From Actinomycetota bacterium (GTDB lineage Bacteria > Actinomycetota > Acidimicrobiia > Acidimicrobiales > Iamiaceae): a DNA stretch of 64,000 nucleotides. Each line of letters begins with the position of its first letter. The first letter of the stretch is position 1. The position numbers and the translations under genes are program-made. Shown piece after piece: positions 51,280 through 60,026 of the stretch. A model generated the notes under the pieces. The model saw nothing but the letters and a program-made list of their open reading frames with translations. It was not told the origin of the DNA and ran no database searches. The stretch lies in NCBI GenBank assembly GCA_019639075.1, contig JAHBSO010000004.1, positions 124,001 to 188,000 on the forward strand, given 5' to 3'.

Positions 51280-53315
51280 CGGGCGGCGACCTCCTCGGGC
51301 GCGTTGGCTTCGTCGGCGACGGCATCACCCTCGTCGTTCGCCGCAGGTTCGACGGCGACGTCGGACGTGTCGTTGGGCCCGGACGGCTCGTCGTCGTGGC
51401 CGTGGTCCGCGTTGGGATCGGTCGACGGCTCGAGGATCCAGCCGATCATCGCCCCCACGATGAGCAGCACGCCCGGGATGACGAGCAGCAGGTTGAAGAT
51501 GAGGCCGTAGGCCAGGAACGGCATGCCCGACGCCAGCACGATCGGCCAGTACGACGGCGACGGCAGGTGCACGCCCTCGCCGTTGCCGGGCTGGGCGATC
51601 TCGGCGCCGGTGGCCACCGGGACCAGCCGGCCGTCCTCGTCCTCGCCGTACTTGCGGTGCCAGAAGTCGTCGAAGACCTCGATCGTCGGCGTGTAGTCGA
51701 AGTTGTGCGCCGGCGTCGGCGACTGCAGCGACCACTCCAGGCTCCGGGCGTCCCACGGGTCCGGACCGACGGCGACGCCGGCCTTCTTGTGGGCCCGGTA
51801 GCTGTGGAAGATGATCCAGAAGAAGTAGAGGAACGACAGACCGATCAGCGTGGCGCCGATGGTCGACACCATGTTCCAGAAGTTGAAGCCGTAGCCGTCC
51901 CGGTAGGTGTAGGTCCGGCGGGGCATGCCCTGGAGGCCGAGGATGTGCATCGGCCCGAAGGTCAGGTTGAACCCGACGAACAGGACCCAGAAGTTGATCT
52001 TGCCGTGGAGCTCGCTCAGCTTGTAGCCGAACACCTTCGGCCACCAGAAGTACCAGCCGCCGACGAAGCCGAAGAGGGCGCCGCCGAAGAGGACGTAGTG
52101 GAAGTGGGCGACGATGTAGTACGTGTCGGTCTGCTGGGTGTCGGCCGGTGCGATCGCGTGGGTCACGCCCGAGAGACCACCGATGGTGAACATGGTGATG
52201 AGGCCGATCGAGTACATCATCGGCGCCGTGAACCGGAGCTTGCCGCCCCACATGGTGGCCAACCAGTTGAGGATCTTCACGCCGGTCGGCACGGCGATGA
52301 ACATCGTGGCGACCGAGAAGGCGGCGACCGAGATCGGGCCGATGCCCGAGGCGAACATGTGGTGGGCCCACACGCCCCAGCCCATGAAGCCGATCGCGAT
52401 CCCCGAGAACACCATGAACGGGTAGCCGAAGATCGGCTTGCGGGCGAAGGTCGGGATGATCTCCGAGATCAGGCCGAACGCCGGGAGGATCATGATGTAG
52501 ACCTCCGGGTGACCGAAGATCCAGAACAGGTGCTCCCACAACAGCGGGTCACCGCCGGCGGACACGTCGAAGAACCGGGCACCGAAGAGCCGGTCGAACA
52601 TCAGCAGCACCTGGGCGGCGGTGAGCACCGGGATGGCGAACAGCAGCAGGAACTGGGTGACGAGCGACATCCAGGTGAAGACCGGCATCTTCATGAGGGT
52701 CATGCCGGGGGCCCGCAGGTTGAGGCAGGTGGTGATCAGGTTCACCGCGCCGACGAGCGACGAGATGCCGGTGAGCAGCAGGCCCATGTTCCAGAAGTCG
52801 ATGCCGTGGCTCGGTGAGAACACGACGCCGTTGTTCGGGGCGTAGTTGAACCAACCGCCGTCGGCGCCGCCACCGAGGAACCAGCTCGAGTTGAGCACGA
52901 TGCCACCGGCGAGGAACACCCAGAAGGAGAGCGCGTTCATCCGCGGGAACGCGACGTCGCGGGCGCCGATCTGCAGCGGGATCAGGTAGTTCATGAACGC
53001 CGCACCGATGGGCATCACGACGAGGAAGATCATCGTGGTGCCGTGCATCGTGAAGACCTGGTTGTACAGGTCGGCGCTCAGCAGCTTGCCCTCGGGCTGG
53101 GCCAGCTGGAGGCGGATCAGGTAGGCCTCCAGGCCACCGATCACGAAGAAGAACAGCGACGCGGCGCCGTACATGATGCCGACCCGCTTGTGGTCGACCG
53201 AGGTGATCCAGCTCCGCCAGCCCTTGGTCTGGCCGGCTCGGGCGAACACGCCCATCGGCGGTGCAGTGAGCGCTCCACCGGATCCGAGGGCGAGGGCTCC
53301 GTCGTTGGTCGTCAT
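51276..53315 (-). CDS. ctaD: Cytochrome c oxidase subunit I (active paralogue)
   Basis: 679 aa, ATG after AGGAGCG. All metal ligands are present: FTMHGTTMIFL (heme a His), WIFGHPEVYIMILPAFG (CuB His cross-linked to Tyr), VWAHHMFASG (CuB His-His) and YIVAHFHYVLFGG (heme a3 and heme a). The C-terminal 100 residues add two helices (VLASGMPFLAYGLIFNLLLVIPGVLLIVGAMIGW) and an acidic tail rich in Asp, Glu and Ala, an extension seen in several actinobacteria. This is the working heme-copper subunit of an aa3 oxidase. Confidence 0.96.
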   Translation of the reverse strand: MTTNDGALALGSGGALTAPPMGVFARAGQTKGWRSWITSVDHKRVGIMYGAASLFFFVIGGLEAYLIRLQLAQPEGKLLSADLYNQVFTMHGTTMIFLVVMPIGAAFMNYLIPLQIGARDVAFPRMNALSFWVFLAGGIVLNSSWFLGGGADGGWFNYAPNNGVVFSPSHGIDFWNMGLLLTGISSLVGAVNLITTCLNLRAPGMTLMKMPVFTWMSLVTQFLLLFAIPVLTAAQVLLMFDRLFGARFFDVSAGGDPLLWEHLFWIFGHPEVYIMILPAFGLISEIIPTFARKPIFGYPFMVFSGIAIGFMGWGVWAHHMFASGIGPISVAAFSVATMFIAVPTGVKILNWLATMWGGKLRFTAPMMYSIGLITMFTIGGLSGVTHAIAPADTQQTDTYYIVAHFHYVLFGGALFGFVGGWYFWWPKVFGYKLSELHGKINFWVLFVGFNLTFGPMHILGLQGMPRRTYTYRDGYGFNFWNMVSTIGATLIGLSFLYFFWIIFHSYRAHKKAGVAVGPDPWDARSLEWSLQSPTPAHNFDYTPTIEVFDDFWHRKYGEDEDGRLVPVATGAEIAQPGNGEGVHLPSPSYWPIVLASGMPFLAYGLIFNLLLVIPGVLLIVGAMIGWILEPSTDPNADHGHDDEPSGPNDTSDVAVEPAANDEGDAVADEANAPEEVAAR

Positions 53316-53325
53316 CGACGCGCTC

Positions 53326-54537
53326 CTACTTCAGCGTGGTGAGGAAGGCGACCAGATCGTCGATCTGGTCTTCGGACAGGTCGAAGTTCGGCATGCCCCG
53401 ACTGTTCAGGGATGCGACGTCACCCGGAGCCATGTGCTTCATGGCCGGTGCGTCGCGGAGCCAGGCCTCGAGGTCGGTGCGGTTGAGGCACTTCTCGATG
53501 CCGTCGTCGGTGCTGGCCCAGGTGGTGCCGAGCGCCGTGCACTCGGGCGTGTCCTTGCGCAGGTCGTACATGGCGCCCGCGAAGGTCGAGCGGGTCATGA
53601 AGTGCGCCAGGTTGGGCGCCGCGTTGGACACCTGGTTCTTCTGCTGCGGGAAGACGAACTCGTCGGTGGCGTCGGACGGGTCGTCGGCCGAGCTCGGGTC
53701 GATCATGCCGGTGAGCTCGTGGCACGACGTGCACTGGCCGGCGAACGAGCCCCAGCCGTTGATCGCGGCCTCGTCGGTCGGCTTCTCGAACGGCTGCTGC
53801 TGGTGCTCGGTCCAGGCGCTGAACTCGTCCTCGGTGACGGCCACGACCTTGATGCGCATCTCGGCGTGGGACAGGCCGCAGAACTCGGTGCACTGCCCGA
53901 TGTACTCGCCCGGGTCGTCGGCCTCGATGGTCAGCGGGTGGACGCGACCGGGGACCGCGTCCTTCTTGCCGTTGAGCCGGGGCGACCACCACGAGTGGAT
54001 GACGTCGCGGGACTTGATCTTGAGGGCCACCTCGCGGCCGGCCGGGATGACGAGGTCGTTGGCGGTGATGATGTCGGTGTAGTCGCCGTCGCCGTTCAGG
54101 TCGTACCGGTACTCCCACCACCACTGCTGGCCGTACACCTCGACCTGCACGGCGTCCTTCTCGGGCTTCTGGGCGAGGTCGAAGATCAGGTTGACGGTGA
54201 AGGCGCCGATCACCGCGAGGAGCAGCGCCGGGGCGATCGTCCAGCCGATCTCGGCCTTGAAGTGGCCGTGGATCTGCTTGGGCATCTCGTTGAAGTCGTC
54301 GTCGTCACGGGCCCGGAACTTCCAGGCGATGAAGAGCGCACCGCCCAGCACCAGGACCATCACCACCCCGGCGATGCCGAAGATCGGCTTGATCAGGTTG
54401 TCGATCTTCTGGGCCGCAGGGCCTTCGGGCTTCAGCGTGTCCTGCGGGGCGTCGCTGGCGCACGATGCCGCGAACAGCATCACCGCACCGAGCGCCGGGG
54501 CCAGCTTCAGCAGACGCGAACGAGCGCCTCCGGTCAT
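53326..54537 (-). CDS. ctaC: Cytochrome c oxidase subunit II fused to cytochrome c
   Basis: 403 aa from ATG 54537, chosen because GAGGAGGAACC stands directly before it (an ATG 21 bases earlier lacks this). Lipoprotein signal VMLFAASCASD, two helices (IFGIAGVVMVLVLGGALFIAWKF, IGWTIAPALLLAVIGAFTVNLIF), and the CuA domain with YGQQWWWEYRYD, RDVIHSWWSPRLNGKKDAVPGR and GQCTEFCGLSHAEMRIKV (CuA Cys, Glu, Cys, His, Met). A C-terminal class I cytochrome c follows with QCTSCHELTG and a likely Met ligand in RGMPNFDL. The fusion brings the electron donor into the oxidase. Confidence 0.95.
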   Translation of the reverse strand: MTGGARSRLLKLAPALGAVMLFAASCASDAPQDTLKPEGPAAQKIDNLIKPIFGIAGVVMVLVLGGALFIAWKFRARDDDDFNEMPKQIHGHFKAEIGWTIAPALLLAVIGAFTVNLIFDLAQKPEKDAVQVEVYGQQWWWEYRYDLNGDGDYTDIITANDLVIPAGREVALKIKSRDVIHSWWSPRLNGKKDAVPGRVHPLTIEADDPGEYIGQCTEFCGLSHAEMRIKVVAVTEDEFSAWTEHQQQPFEKPTDEAAINGWGSFAGQCTSCHELTGMIDPSSADDPSDATDEFVFPQQKNQVSNAAPNLAHFMTRSTFAGAMYDLRKDTPECTALGTTWASTDDGIEKCLNRTDLEAWLRDAPAMKHMAPGDVASLNSRGMPNFDLSEDQIDDLVAFLTTLK

Positions 54538-54559
54538 GGTTCCTCCTCGGGGGGCCATG

Positions 54560-55381
54560 TCAGCTCCCCACCTCGATCACGACGCTCGATGGCGCCGAGC
54601 TGTGCTCGGTCTCGGTGGTGTGGGTGTCGTGGTCCCGCTCACCGACCACGGCGGCGACCGTGCCGCCGACGAGCAGCGCGAGCGCACCCACGACGATCAG
54701 GGCGGCGATCGCCGAGTGCGAGAGCTTCGGCTTCAGGGCCACGAGGGCACCGACGCCGAGCACGACCGCCGGGACGGCGCCGAACACGACGATCGAACCG
54801 ACGCTCGGCAGCGCCAGCAGGATGCGGGACATCCCGAACACGATGCCGACGATGATCAGGACCCCGCCGATCGGCAGCTCGAACGGGCCGAGCAGGGCCG
54901 AGCGCAGCGAGCGGTTGAGCTCGGCGTCGCCGGTGGCGTGGTCGGCCCAGGCCCGGACCGTCCACTCGAAGAGGGTGGCGATCAAGCCGACGATCCCGAT
55001 GACGAACAGCACCGGCCCGACGGCGAGCCCGAGGGCGAGGCAGCCGAACGAGACGGCGCCGACGGTGGGCCAGTAGTTGACCGACACCGGCACCGCCGCG
55101 CCGGGGGCGGCGGGCAGGTCGAGCACCGCGGCCGCCTGCTCGGCATCGGTGTCACGGGTGACCGAGAAGAAGACGGCGATGACGAGCGACACCGCCGCGA
55201 CGCTCATCAGGATCGTGTAGCCGATGTGCTCGCCGACGTAGCCCTTCCACCCGAAGGTGAGCGGGCCGAGGAGCGTGTCCATGCCCAGCTTGTGATCGCC
55301 GGTGAACCCGGCGTAGAGCACGGCGGCCACGAAGGCCAGCCCGGCGAGTGCGTAGAAGAACTTGGAACCGGTCTTGATCAT
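54560..55381 (-). CDS. Unknown membrane protein of the oxidase operon
   Basis: 273 aa with seven or eight helices (KFFYALAGLAFVAAVLYAGF; GYTILMSVAAVSLVIAVFFSV; LALGLAVGPVLFVIGIVGLIATLFEWTVRAW; IGGVLIIVGIVFGMSRILLALP). The FGWKGYVGEHIGY loop and DRD.NRSL-like segment are not from any oxidase subunit I can name. No metal-binding motif is evident; the tail is His/Thr/Glu-rich (HDTHTTETEHSS). It stands between the subunit III-like gene and ctaC in the same direction, spaced by 6 and 22 bases, so it belongs to the operon. It may be an assembly factor or lineage-specific subunit. Confidence 0.65.
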   Translation of the reverse strand: MIKTGSKFFYALAGLAFVAAVLYAGFTGDHKLGMDTLLGPLTFGWKGYVGEHIGYTILMSVAAVSLVIAVFFSVTRDTDAEQAAAVLDLPAAPGAAVPVSVNYWPTVGAVSFGCLALGLAVGPVLFVIGIVGLIATLFEWTVRAWADHATGDAELNRSLRSALLGPFELPIGGVLIIVGIVFGMSRILLALPSVGSIVVFGAVPAVVLGVGALVALKPKLSHSAIAALIVVGALALLVGGTVAAVVGERDHDTHTTETEHSSAPSSVVIEVGS

Positions 55382-55387
55382 CGGGGC

Positions 55388-55987
55388 CTACTTGGTGATG
55401 TAGATCGCGAGCCAGATCACGGCATGCGCGGCGACGGTGGCGTACCAGAACACGGCGGCGGCGACGACGCCCTCACGGTCGTTGGGGCCGCGGTAGTCGC
55501 CGGCGAGGACCCGGAGGGTCATCGCCAGCACGTAGACCATCCCGGCGATCATCATGACCAGGTGGGCACCGGTGACCACGTAGAACAGCAGGCCCATCGG
55601 GGTGTCGACCCCGATGCCCGACACCTTGTAGAGGAACACGGTGAGGTTGACCACCGAGAGCCCGAACAGGAGCGTCATCCCGAGGGCGAGGTAGGCCATG
55701 GCCCGGTCGTTCTTGCCGACCGCATCGACCGCCCAGGTGACGGTGATCGCCGACAGCAGCATGGTGCCGAAGGCGAGGTTGGACGGGGTGAGCGGGATCT
55801 GCCCACCGTCGGGCAGCCAGGCGGTGCCGGCGGCGAGCGCGTGGGACCGGGCGCTGAGGTACAGGCCGACGAGCCCCATGATCGCCATGAAGGCGCCGCC
55901 GGCGGCGAGGTAGGTGCCGACCAGGAGCACGCGGGGACGCATGGGCTCCGGGGCCGGGGGCAGGGCGAGTGCGGCGTCGGAGGCCAT
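55388..55987 (-). CDS. Subunit III-like protein paired with ligand-less COX1
   Basis: 199 aa from ATG 55987 with GAGGAG before it (a GTG one codon earlier overlaps the previous stop). Five helices: VLLVGTYLAAGGAFMAIMGLVGLYL, LAFGTMLLSAITVTWAVDAV, MAYLALGMTLLFGLSVVNLTVFLYKVSG, LLFYVVTGAHLVMMIAGMVYVLAMTLRVL and AVFWYATVAAHAVIWLAIYI. The YVVTGAHLVMMIAGMVY and WYATVAAHAVIW motifs are changed relatives of the HGAHV and WHFVDVVW boxes of true subunit III. It most likely pairs with the degenerate subunit I encoded just upstream. Confidence 0.75.
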   Translation of the reverse strand: MASDAALALPPAPEPMRPRVLLVGTYLAAGGAFMAIMGLVGLYLSARSHALAAGTAWLPDGGQIPLTPSNLAFGTMLLSAITVTWAVDAVGKNDRAMAYLALGMTLLFGLSVVNLTVFLYKVSGIGVDTPMGLLFYVVTGAHLVMMIAGMVYVLAMTLRVLAGDYRGPNDREGVVAAAVFWYATVAAHAVIWLAIYITK

Positions 55988-57573
55988 CACTTCTCCTCAC
56001 GAAGGTCGACGAGCGGCTCGGCCGAGGTGACCACCGGCAGCTCCTCGTCGAAGTTGGTGAACGGGGGCGGCGACGGGGCGAGCCACTCGAGCGACTGCCC
56101 TTCCCAGGGGTCGGCGTCGGCCGGCTCGTCGGGGGTGCGCAACAGCGGCAGGTAGGCGGCGAGCGAGGCCAGCAGACCGAGGATCACGAGCACCATGCCG
56201 ATCACGACGATGATGTTCAGGCCCTCGATGCCGCCCTCCCACGAGGCGTACAGCTCCTGGCCGTCGCCGGCGAGGCCGGAGATCAGGTCGGGCAGGACCA
56301 CCGCGGCGGCACCGACGAGCAGCGCGAGCGGAGCGATGAGCGCCGGACCCTTCGCGGCCTGCTGGCGGCCGACCTTGGTGGCCCACCAGGTGATGCCGCC
56401 GAGCGAGGCGATGAGCGAGGCGAGGACGGCACCGTTGCTGACGCCGAGGTCGTAGATCGTCCCGTAGGTGTCGCTCGTCATCAGCGCACCCAGGGCGCCG
56501 GCCGCCGTGGTGAGCAGCAGGATGAGCAGGGCGGCGACCGCGGAGACGACGGCCGGGTTGAGGGCGAAGGAGCCCCGGCGGAACAGATCGCCGGCCAGAC
56601 CGACGATGGCGAGGACCGGAACCACGGCGATCAGTGCGAGGAGGATGACGACCCAGGCCTCGTGGTCGTGGGCGCTGGCCCCGGCGAGGAAGGCGCCGAA
56701 GCCGAAGATGGCGAACGCCCCGATGGCGCCCTGGGCCACCGCGCGGGGGGCGATGCGGGCCTTGGCGGTGGTGGCGAGCACGTCGGCGGCGAAGCCGAGG
56801 ACCGGCACGGCGACGACGTAGATCTGCGGGTTGCGCAGCACCCAGTCGAGCTGGCCGAACATGACCGTGTTGTCGCCGAAGCTCGTGCCCGCGTGGTTGA
56901 AGTCCACGTACATCAGGGCGAGCATGCCGATCAGCACCGGCAGCGTCAGGATCCACATGACGGCGGCGACCGCCACCGACCAGGCGTAGAGCGGGACGCG
57001 GTCCATGGTCAGGCCGGTCGGGCGGAGGGCGAACACCGTGGTGGCGAGGCACACGGCGGCGAGCAGGATGGCCACGACGATCAGGCCGAACGAGGCGATC
57101 CAGAGGTTGACGCCCTCGGTCCGGCCGCCGCCGGGGCCACCGTTGATGGCGTAGGAGGCGACGAACAGGCCGGCGCCGACGAGGAACGCCCAGTACGAGG
57201 CGGCCGCGGCGCGGGGGAAGGCGATGGCGCGGGCGCCGACCTGGAGCGGCACGACGATCATCGCCACGCCGATCGTGAGCGGGAAGGCGACGAGGAACAC
57301 ACCGCCGAGCCGCATCAGGGTCCAGAACTGCACGACCGTGTCGTTGGCGAAGATCGAGACGGAATCGGTGGCGATGCCCTCGAAGGAGAAGAGCAGGCCG
57401 AGGGCGGCGACCACCGCACCCAGCACCAGGGCCGTGCCGACGTAGAGGCGGCCGATGACCTTGTGGTCCCCGGTGCCGAGCACGGCGGCGAAACCGGTGG
57501 GTTCCACCCGTTCGCCGAGGGGAGCCTCGGAGGCCGCGGCGACGGTCTCGGGAGCGGTGTCGATTACAGCCAT
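55987..57573 (-). CDS. Degenerate COX1 paralogue without heme/copper ligands
   Basis: 528 aa, twelve or more helices and clear subunit I ancestry: GTGDHKVIGRLYVG, FPLTIGVAMIVVPLQVGARAIAFPRAAAASYWAF, RNPQIYVVAVPVLGFAADVLAT and PADADPWEGQSLEWLAPSPPPFTNFDEELPVV all align with ctaD in the same window. Every metal ligand is gone. FTMHGTTM is WTLMRLGG (Met87), GHPEVY is RNPQIY (Asn248), WAHHMF is FLAGAS (Ala297, Gly298), and VAHFHYV is IYDLGVS. It cannot hold heme a, a3 or CuB in the usual way. The gene heads the operon. A structural or regulatory role in the oxidase or in a supercomplex is the best guess. Confidence 0.82.
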   Translation of the reverse strand: MAVIDTAPETVAAASEAPLGERVEPTGFAAVLGTGDHKVIGRLYVGTALVLGAVVAALGLLFSFEGIATDSVSIFANDTVVQFWTLMRLGGVFLVAFPLTIGVAMIVVPLQVGARAIAFPRAAAASYWAFLVGAGLFVASYAINGGPGGGRTEGVNLWIASFGLIVVAILLAAVCLATTVFALRPTGLTMDRVPLYAWSVAVAAVMWILTLPVLIGMLALMYVDFNHAGTSFGDNTVMFGQLDWVLRNPQIYVVAVPVLGFAADVLATTAKARIAPRAVAQGAIGAFAIFGFGAFLAGASAHDHEAWVVILLALIAVVPVLAIVGLAGDLFRRGSFALNPAVVSAVAALLILLLTTAAGALGALMTSDTYGTIYDLGVSNGAVLASLIASLGGITWWATKVGRQQAAKGPALIAPLALLVGAAAVVLPDLISGLAGDGQELYASWEGGIEGLNIIVVIGMVLVILGLLASLAAYLPLLRTPDEPADADPWEGQSLEWLAPSPPPFTNFDEELPVVTSAEPLVDLREEK

Positions 57574-57765
57574 GTGCGTGCTGACCTCACCACCGAAGCG
57601 CTCGCGTGCGGGCGCGTCGGCGTCTCGTGGTGAAACGGATCCGTACGGTTCGGGACACTACACAGTCGCCCTCCCGGCCAGGAAAAGCCGGGATGGTCGC
57701 GGCCATCTGCCAGGGAGATGATCGAGCCTTCGACCATCTGTCGCGTCGCTCCGGAGGTCACCGGT
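57574..57765. other. Intergenic region before the oxidase operon
   Basis: 192 bases between the start of the COX1-like gene and the end of ctaB. On the minus strand a TAGTGT box (about 57660-57655) with TTCCTG 18 bases upstream may be the operon promoter; GAGGTCA stands before the ATG. A CCGGC...GCCGG hairpin lies at 57678-57695. No ORF is credible here. Confidence 0.4.
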
Positions 57766-58659
57766 TCAGGCACCCGACAGGAGCTGGTCGACGGCCATCG
57801 CCCCGAACAGGAGCGTGACGTAGGTGATGCTGAACGTGAACACCTTCATGGCGTTCCTCGTGGTCGGGTCGCGGCGCAGGACGATCGTCAGCCAGGTGAA
57901 CCCGGCCCCCAGCACGATCGCGGCACCGAGGTAGAGGGCCCCGAGGTCACCGACCCACCAGAACGCGAGGGAGCAGGCCCACACGGCGATCGTGTAGCGG
58001 AGGATCCGATCGGCGGTGTCGTCCAGGCTGGCGACCGACGGCAGCATCGGCACGTCGACCGAGGCGTAGTCGTCCTTGTACTTGATGGCGAGCGCCCAGA
58101 AGTGCGGCGGCGTCCAGAAGAACATGAGGGCGAAGAGCACGATCGGCGCCCATCCGAGGCTGTTCGTCACCGCCGACCATCCGATCAGCACCGGCGCCGC
58201 GCCGGCCGCGCCGCCGATGACGATGTTCTGGGTGGACGTGCGCTTCAACCACAGCGTGTAGACGAACACGTAGAAGAGGCACGCGCCGAGGGCGAGCACG
58301 GCGCTCAGCAGGTTGACCCAGTACCAGAGGTACGCGAACGCGAAGACCTCGAGGCCGATCGCGAAGGTCAGCGCGGCGCGGGGCGACATCACCCCGGTGA
58401 CGAGCGGCCGACCCTTGGTCCGCTCCATGATCCGGTCGATGTCGCGGTCGACGTACATGTTGATGGCGTTGGCCCCGCCCGCCGACAAGGTGCCGCCGAT
58501 GACGGTGTTGAGCATCAGCCAGCCCGACGGCATGCCGCGCTCGGCCACCACCATGGTCGGCACGGTGGTGATCAGCAGCAGTTCGATGATGCGCGGCTTG
58601 GTCAGCGCGACGTAGCCGGCGACACGAGTGCGCAGCGGGGCTCGGGACTGCTTGAGCAC
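57766..58659 (-). CDS. ctaB: Protoheme IX farnesyltransferase (heme O synthase)
   Basis: 297 aa from GTG 58659; TATGGT lies six bases before it (leaderless). UbiA-family motifs: GGANAINMYVDRDIDRIMERTKGRPLVTG (N-D..D) and YKDDYASVDVPMLPSV (second Asp-rich region), with KRTSTQNIVIGGAAGAAPVLIGW typical of CtaB. About nine helices. It attaches farnesyl to heme b to make heme O. It diverges from ctaA, and the product serves the neighbouring oxidase. Confidence 0.95.
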   Translation of the reverse strand: MLKQSRAPLRTRVAGYVALTKPRIIELLLITTVPTMVVAERGMPSGWLMLNTVIGGTLSAGGANAINMYVDRDIDRIMERTKGRPLVTGVMSPRAALTFAIGLEVFAFAYLWYWVNLLSAVLALGACLFYVFVYTLWLKRTSTQNIVIGGAAGAAPVLIGWSAVTNSLGWAPIVLFALMFFWTPPHFWALAIKYKDDYASVDVPMLPSVASLDDTADRILRYTIAVWACSLAFWWVGDLGALYLGAAIVLGAGFTWLTIVLRRDPTTRNAMKVFTFSITYVTLLFGAMAVDQLLSGA

Positions 58660-58786
58660 GGCCCCACCATAAGAGGCGGCACCCGTCCGGCCCCCATCCG
58701 GCGCAGCCGTCCCGGCCGGCGGGTGCGGGCGCCGACCCGGCATCGCCGCTTGGTGCCCGGGGTCGGCACGGCCGTAGCCTCCGAAC
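58660..58786. promoter_or_regulatory. Divergent leaderless promoters of ctaB and ctaA
   Basis: TATGGT (58671-58666, minus) stands six bases before GTG of ctaB, and TAGCCT (58775-58780, plus) stands six bases before GTG of ctaA. The region is otherwise GC-rich without clear operators. Confidence 0.6.
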
Positions 58787-59776
58787 GTGCTCGACCGCCT
58801 CCGCCGACCGGTGACACCCGCCGCGTACCGACGGATCGCGTGGGTCGCGCTCGCTCTCCTCGTGCTGATCGTGGTCACGGGCGCGGCGGTCCGGCTGACC
58901 GGCTCGGGACTCGGCTGCACCGACTGGCCGAACTGCACCGACGAACAGTTCGTGGCCCCGATGGAGCTGCACCCGATGGTGGAGTTCGTCAACCGGCTCG
59001 TCACCGGGTTGGTCTCCGCCGCGGTCGCGCTCGCCGTGCTCGGTTCGCTGCGCCGGGCGCCTCGCCGCCGGGACCTCACATGGCTCTCGCTCGGCCTCGT
59101 CGGGGGCGTCGTGGCCCAGATCCTCGTCGGCCGGATCGTCGTCGTCTCGCACCTGAACCCGTGGTGGGTGCAGACCCACATGGTCGTGTCGATGGTGCTG
59201 ATCGCCGACGCGATCGTGCTCGCCCACCGTGCCGGGCTGCCCGACGACCGCCCGGTGCGCCCGGGCGTCACGCCCGCGCTGCTGCGATGGGGCTGGGTCC
59301 TCGTCGGCGCCGCGACCGTGGTGGTCCTCACCGGCACGCTCGTCACCGGCTCCGGCCCGCACAGCGGCCACAACGAGGACGACGTCACCCAGATCCGGCG
59401 CCTCCCCATCGCGGTCCACGACGCGGCCCGGATCCACGGCATCGCGATGATCGCGTTCCTCGCGGTCACGGTCTGGGTGCTGGTGCAGGTCCGACGGCAC
59501 CATGCGAAGGGGCCACTGCGCACCGCCACCGACCTCCTCCTCACCCTGCTCGTGCTCCAGGCGACCCTGGGCTACGCGCAGTACTTCACGGGTGTGCCGC
59601 CGCTGCTCGTCGGGCTCCACGTCCTCGGCGCGTGCCTCGTCTGGTGCGCAACGCTCGCGGTGCTGCTGCGCATGCGATCGCCTCTGGAGTCGGTCGCCGG
59701 AACCGGGCCATCATGGAGCGGTGAGCCCGACGCCCGTGCTGTCCCCCGTGGAGACCTCGTCCCCGGACGTCGATGA
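58787..59776 (+). CDS. ctaA: Heme A synthase
   Basis: 329 aa from GTG 58787. Eight helices; heme-binding histidines lie in MELHPMVEFVNRLVTG, WWVQTHMVVSM, HDAARIHGIAMIAF and VGLHVLGACLVW. The CTDWPNC loop carries the cysteine pair of type-1 CtaA. RLTGSGLGCTDWPNC and GPHSGHN are family signatures. It oxidises the methyl group of heme O to a formyl group, giving heme A for the aa3 oxidase. The last 56 bases overlap the clpS reading frame. Confidence 0.94.
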   Translation: MLDRLRRPVTPAAYRRIAWVALALLVLIVVTGAAVRLTGSGLGCTDWPNCTDEQFVAPMELHPMVEFVNRLVTGLVSAAVALAVLGSLRRAPRRRDLTWLSLGLVGGVVAQILVGRIVVVSHLNPWWVQTHMVVSMVLIADAIVLAHRAGLPDDRPVRPGVTPALLRWGWVLVGAATVVVLTGTLVTGSGPHSGHNEDDVTQIRRLPIAVHDAARIHGIAMIAFLAVTVWVLVQVRRHHAKGPLRTATDLLLTLLVLQATLGYAQYFTGVPPLLVGLHVLGACLVWCATLAVLLRMRSPLESVAGTGPSWSGEPDARAVPRGDLVPGRR

Positions 59777-60026
59777 GCACGTCGGCGAGGACCGCCCGTG
59801 GGTGGTGCTCGTGTGGAACGACCCGATCAACACCATGGAGTACGTCGCCCTCGTCTTCCAGAAGGTGTTCGGCTACGCGAAGGCGAAGGCCGAGGCGCTG
59901 ATGCTCGACGTCCACAACAAGGGCCGCGCGGCGGTGTCGACCGGACCGCGGGACCAGGCCGAGGTGCACGTGTTCCGCCTCCAGGAGCACGGGCTGTGGG
60001 CGACGATGCAGCACGACGACGACTGA
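59721..60026 (+). CDS. clpS: ATP-dependent Clp protease adaptor
   Basis: 101 aa from GTG 59721, inside the end of ctaA. The ClpS core is complete: RPWVVLVWNDPINTMEYVALVFQKVFGYAKAKAEALMLDVHNKGRAAVSTGPRDQAEVHVFRLQEHGLWATMQ. The NDPINTMEYV motif and H in DVHNKG are the N-degron-binding residues. It delivers N-end-rule substrates to ClpC/ClpA. The downstream partner gene overlaps its stop by one base, the usual ClpS-DUF2017 arrangement in Actinomycetota. Confidence 0.93.
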   Translation: MSPTPVLSPVETSSPDVDEHVGEDRPWVVLVWNDPINTMEYVALVFQKVFGYAKAKAEALMLDVHNKGRAAVSTGPRDQAEVHVFRLQEHGLWATMQHDDD

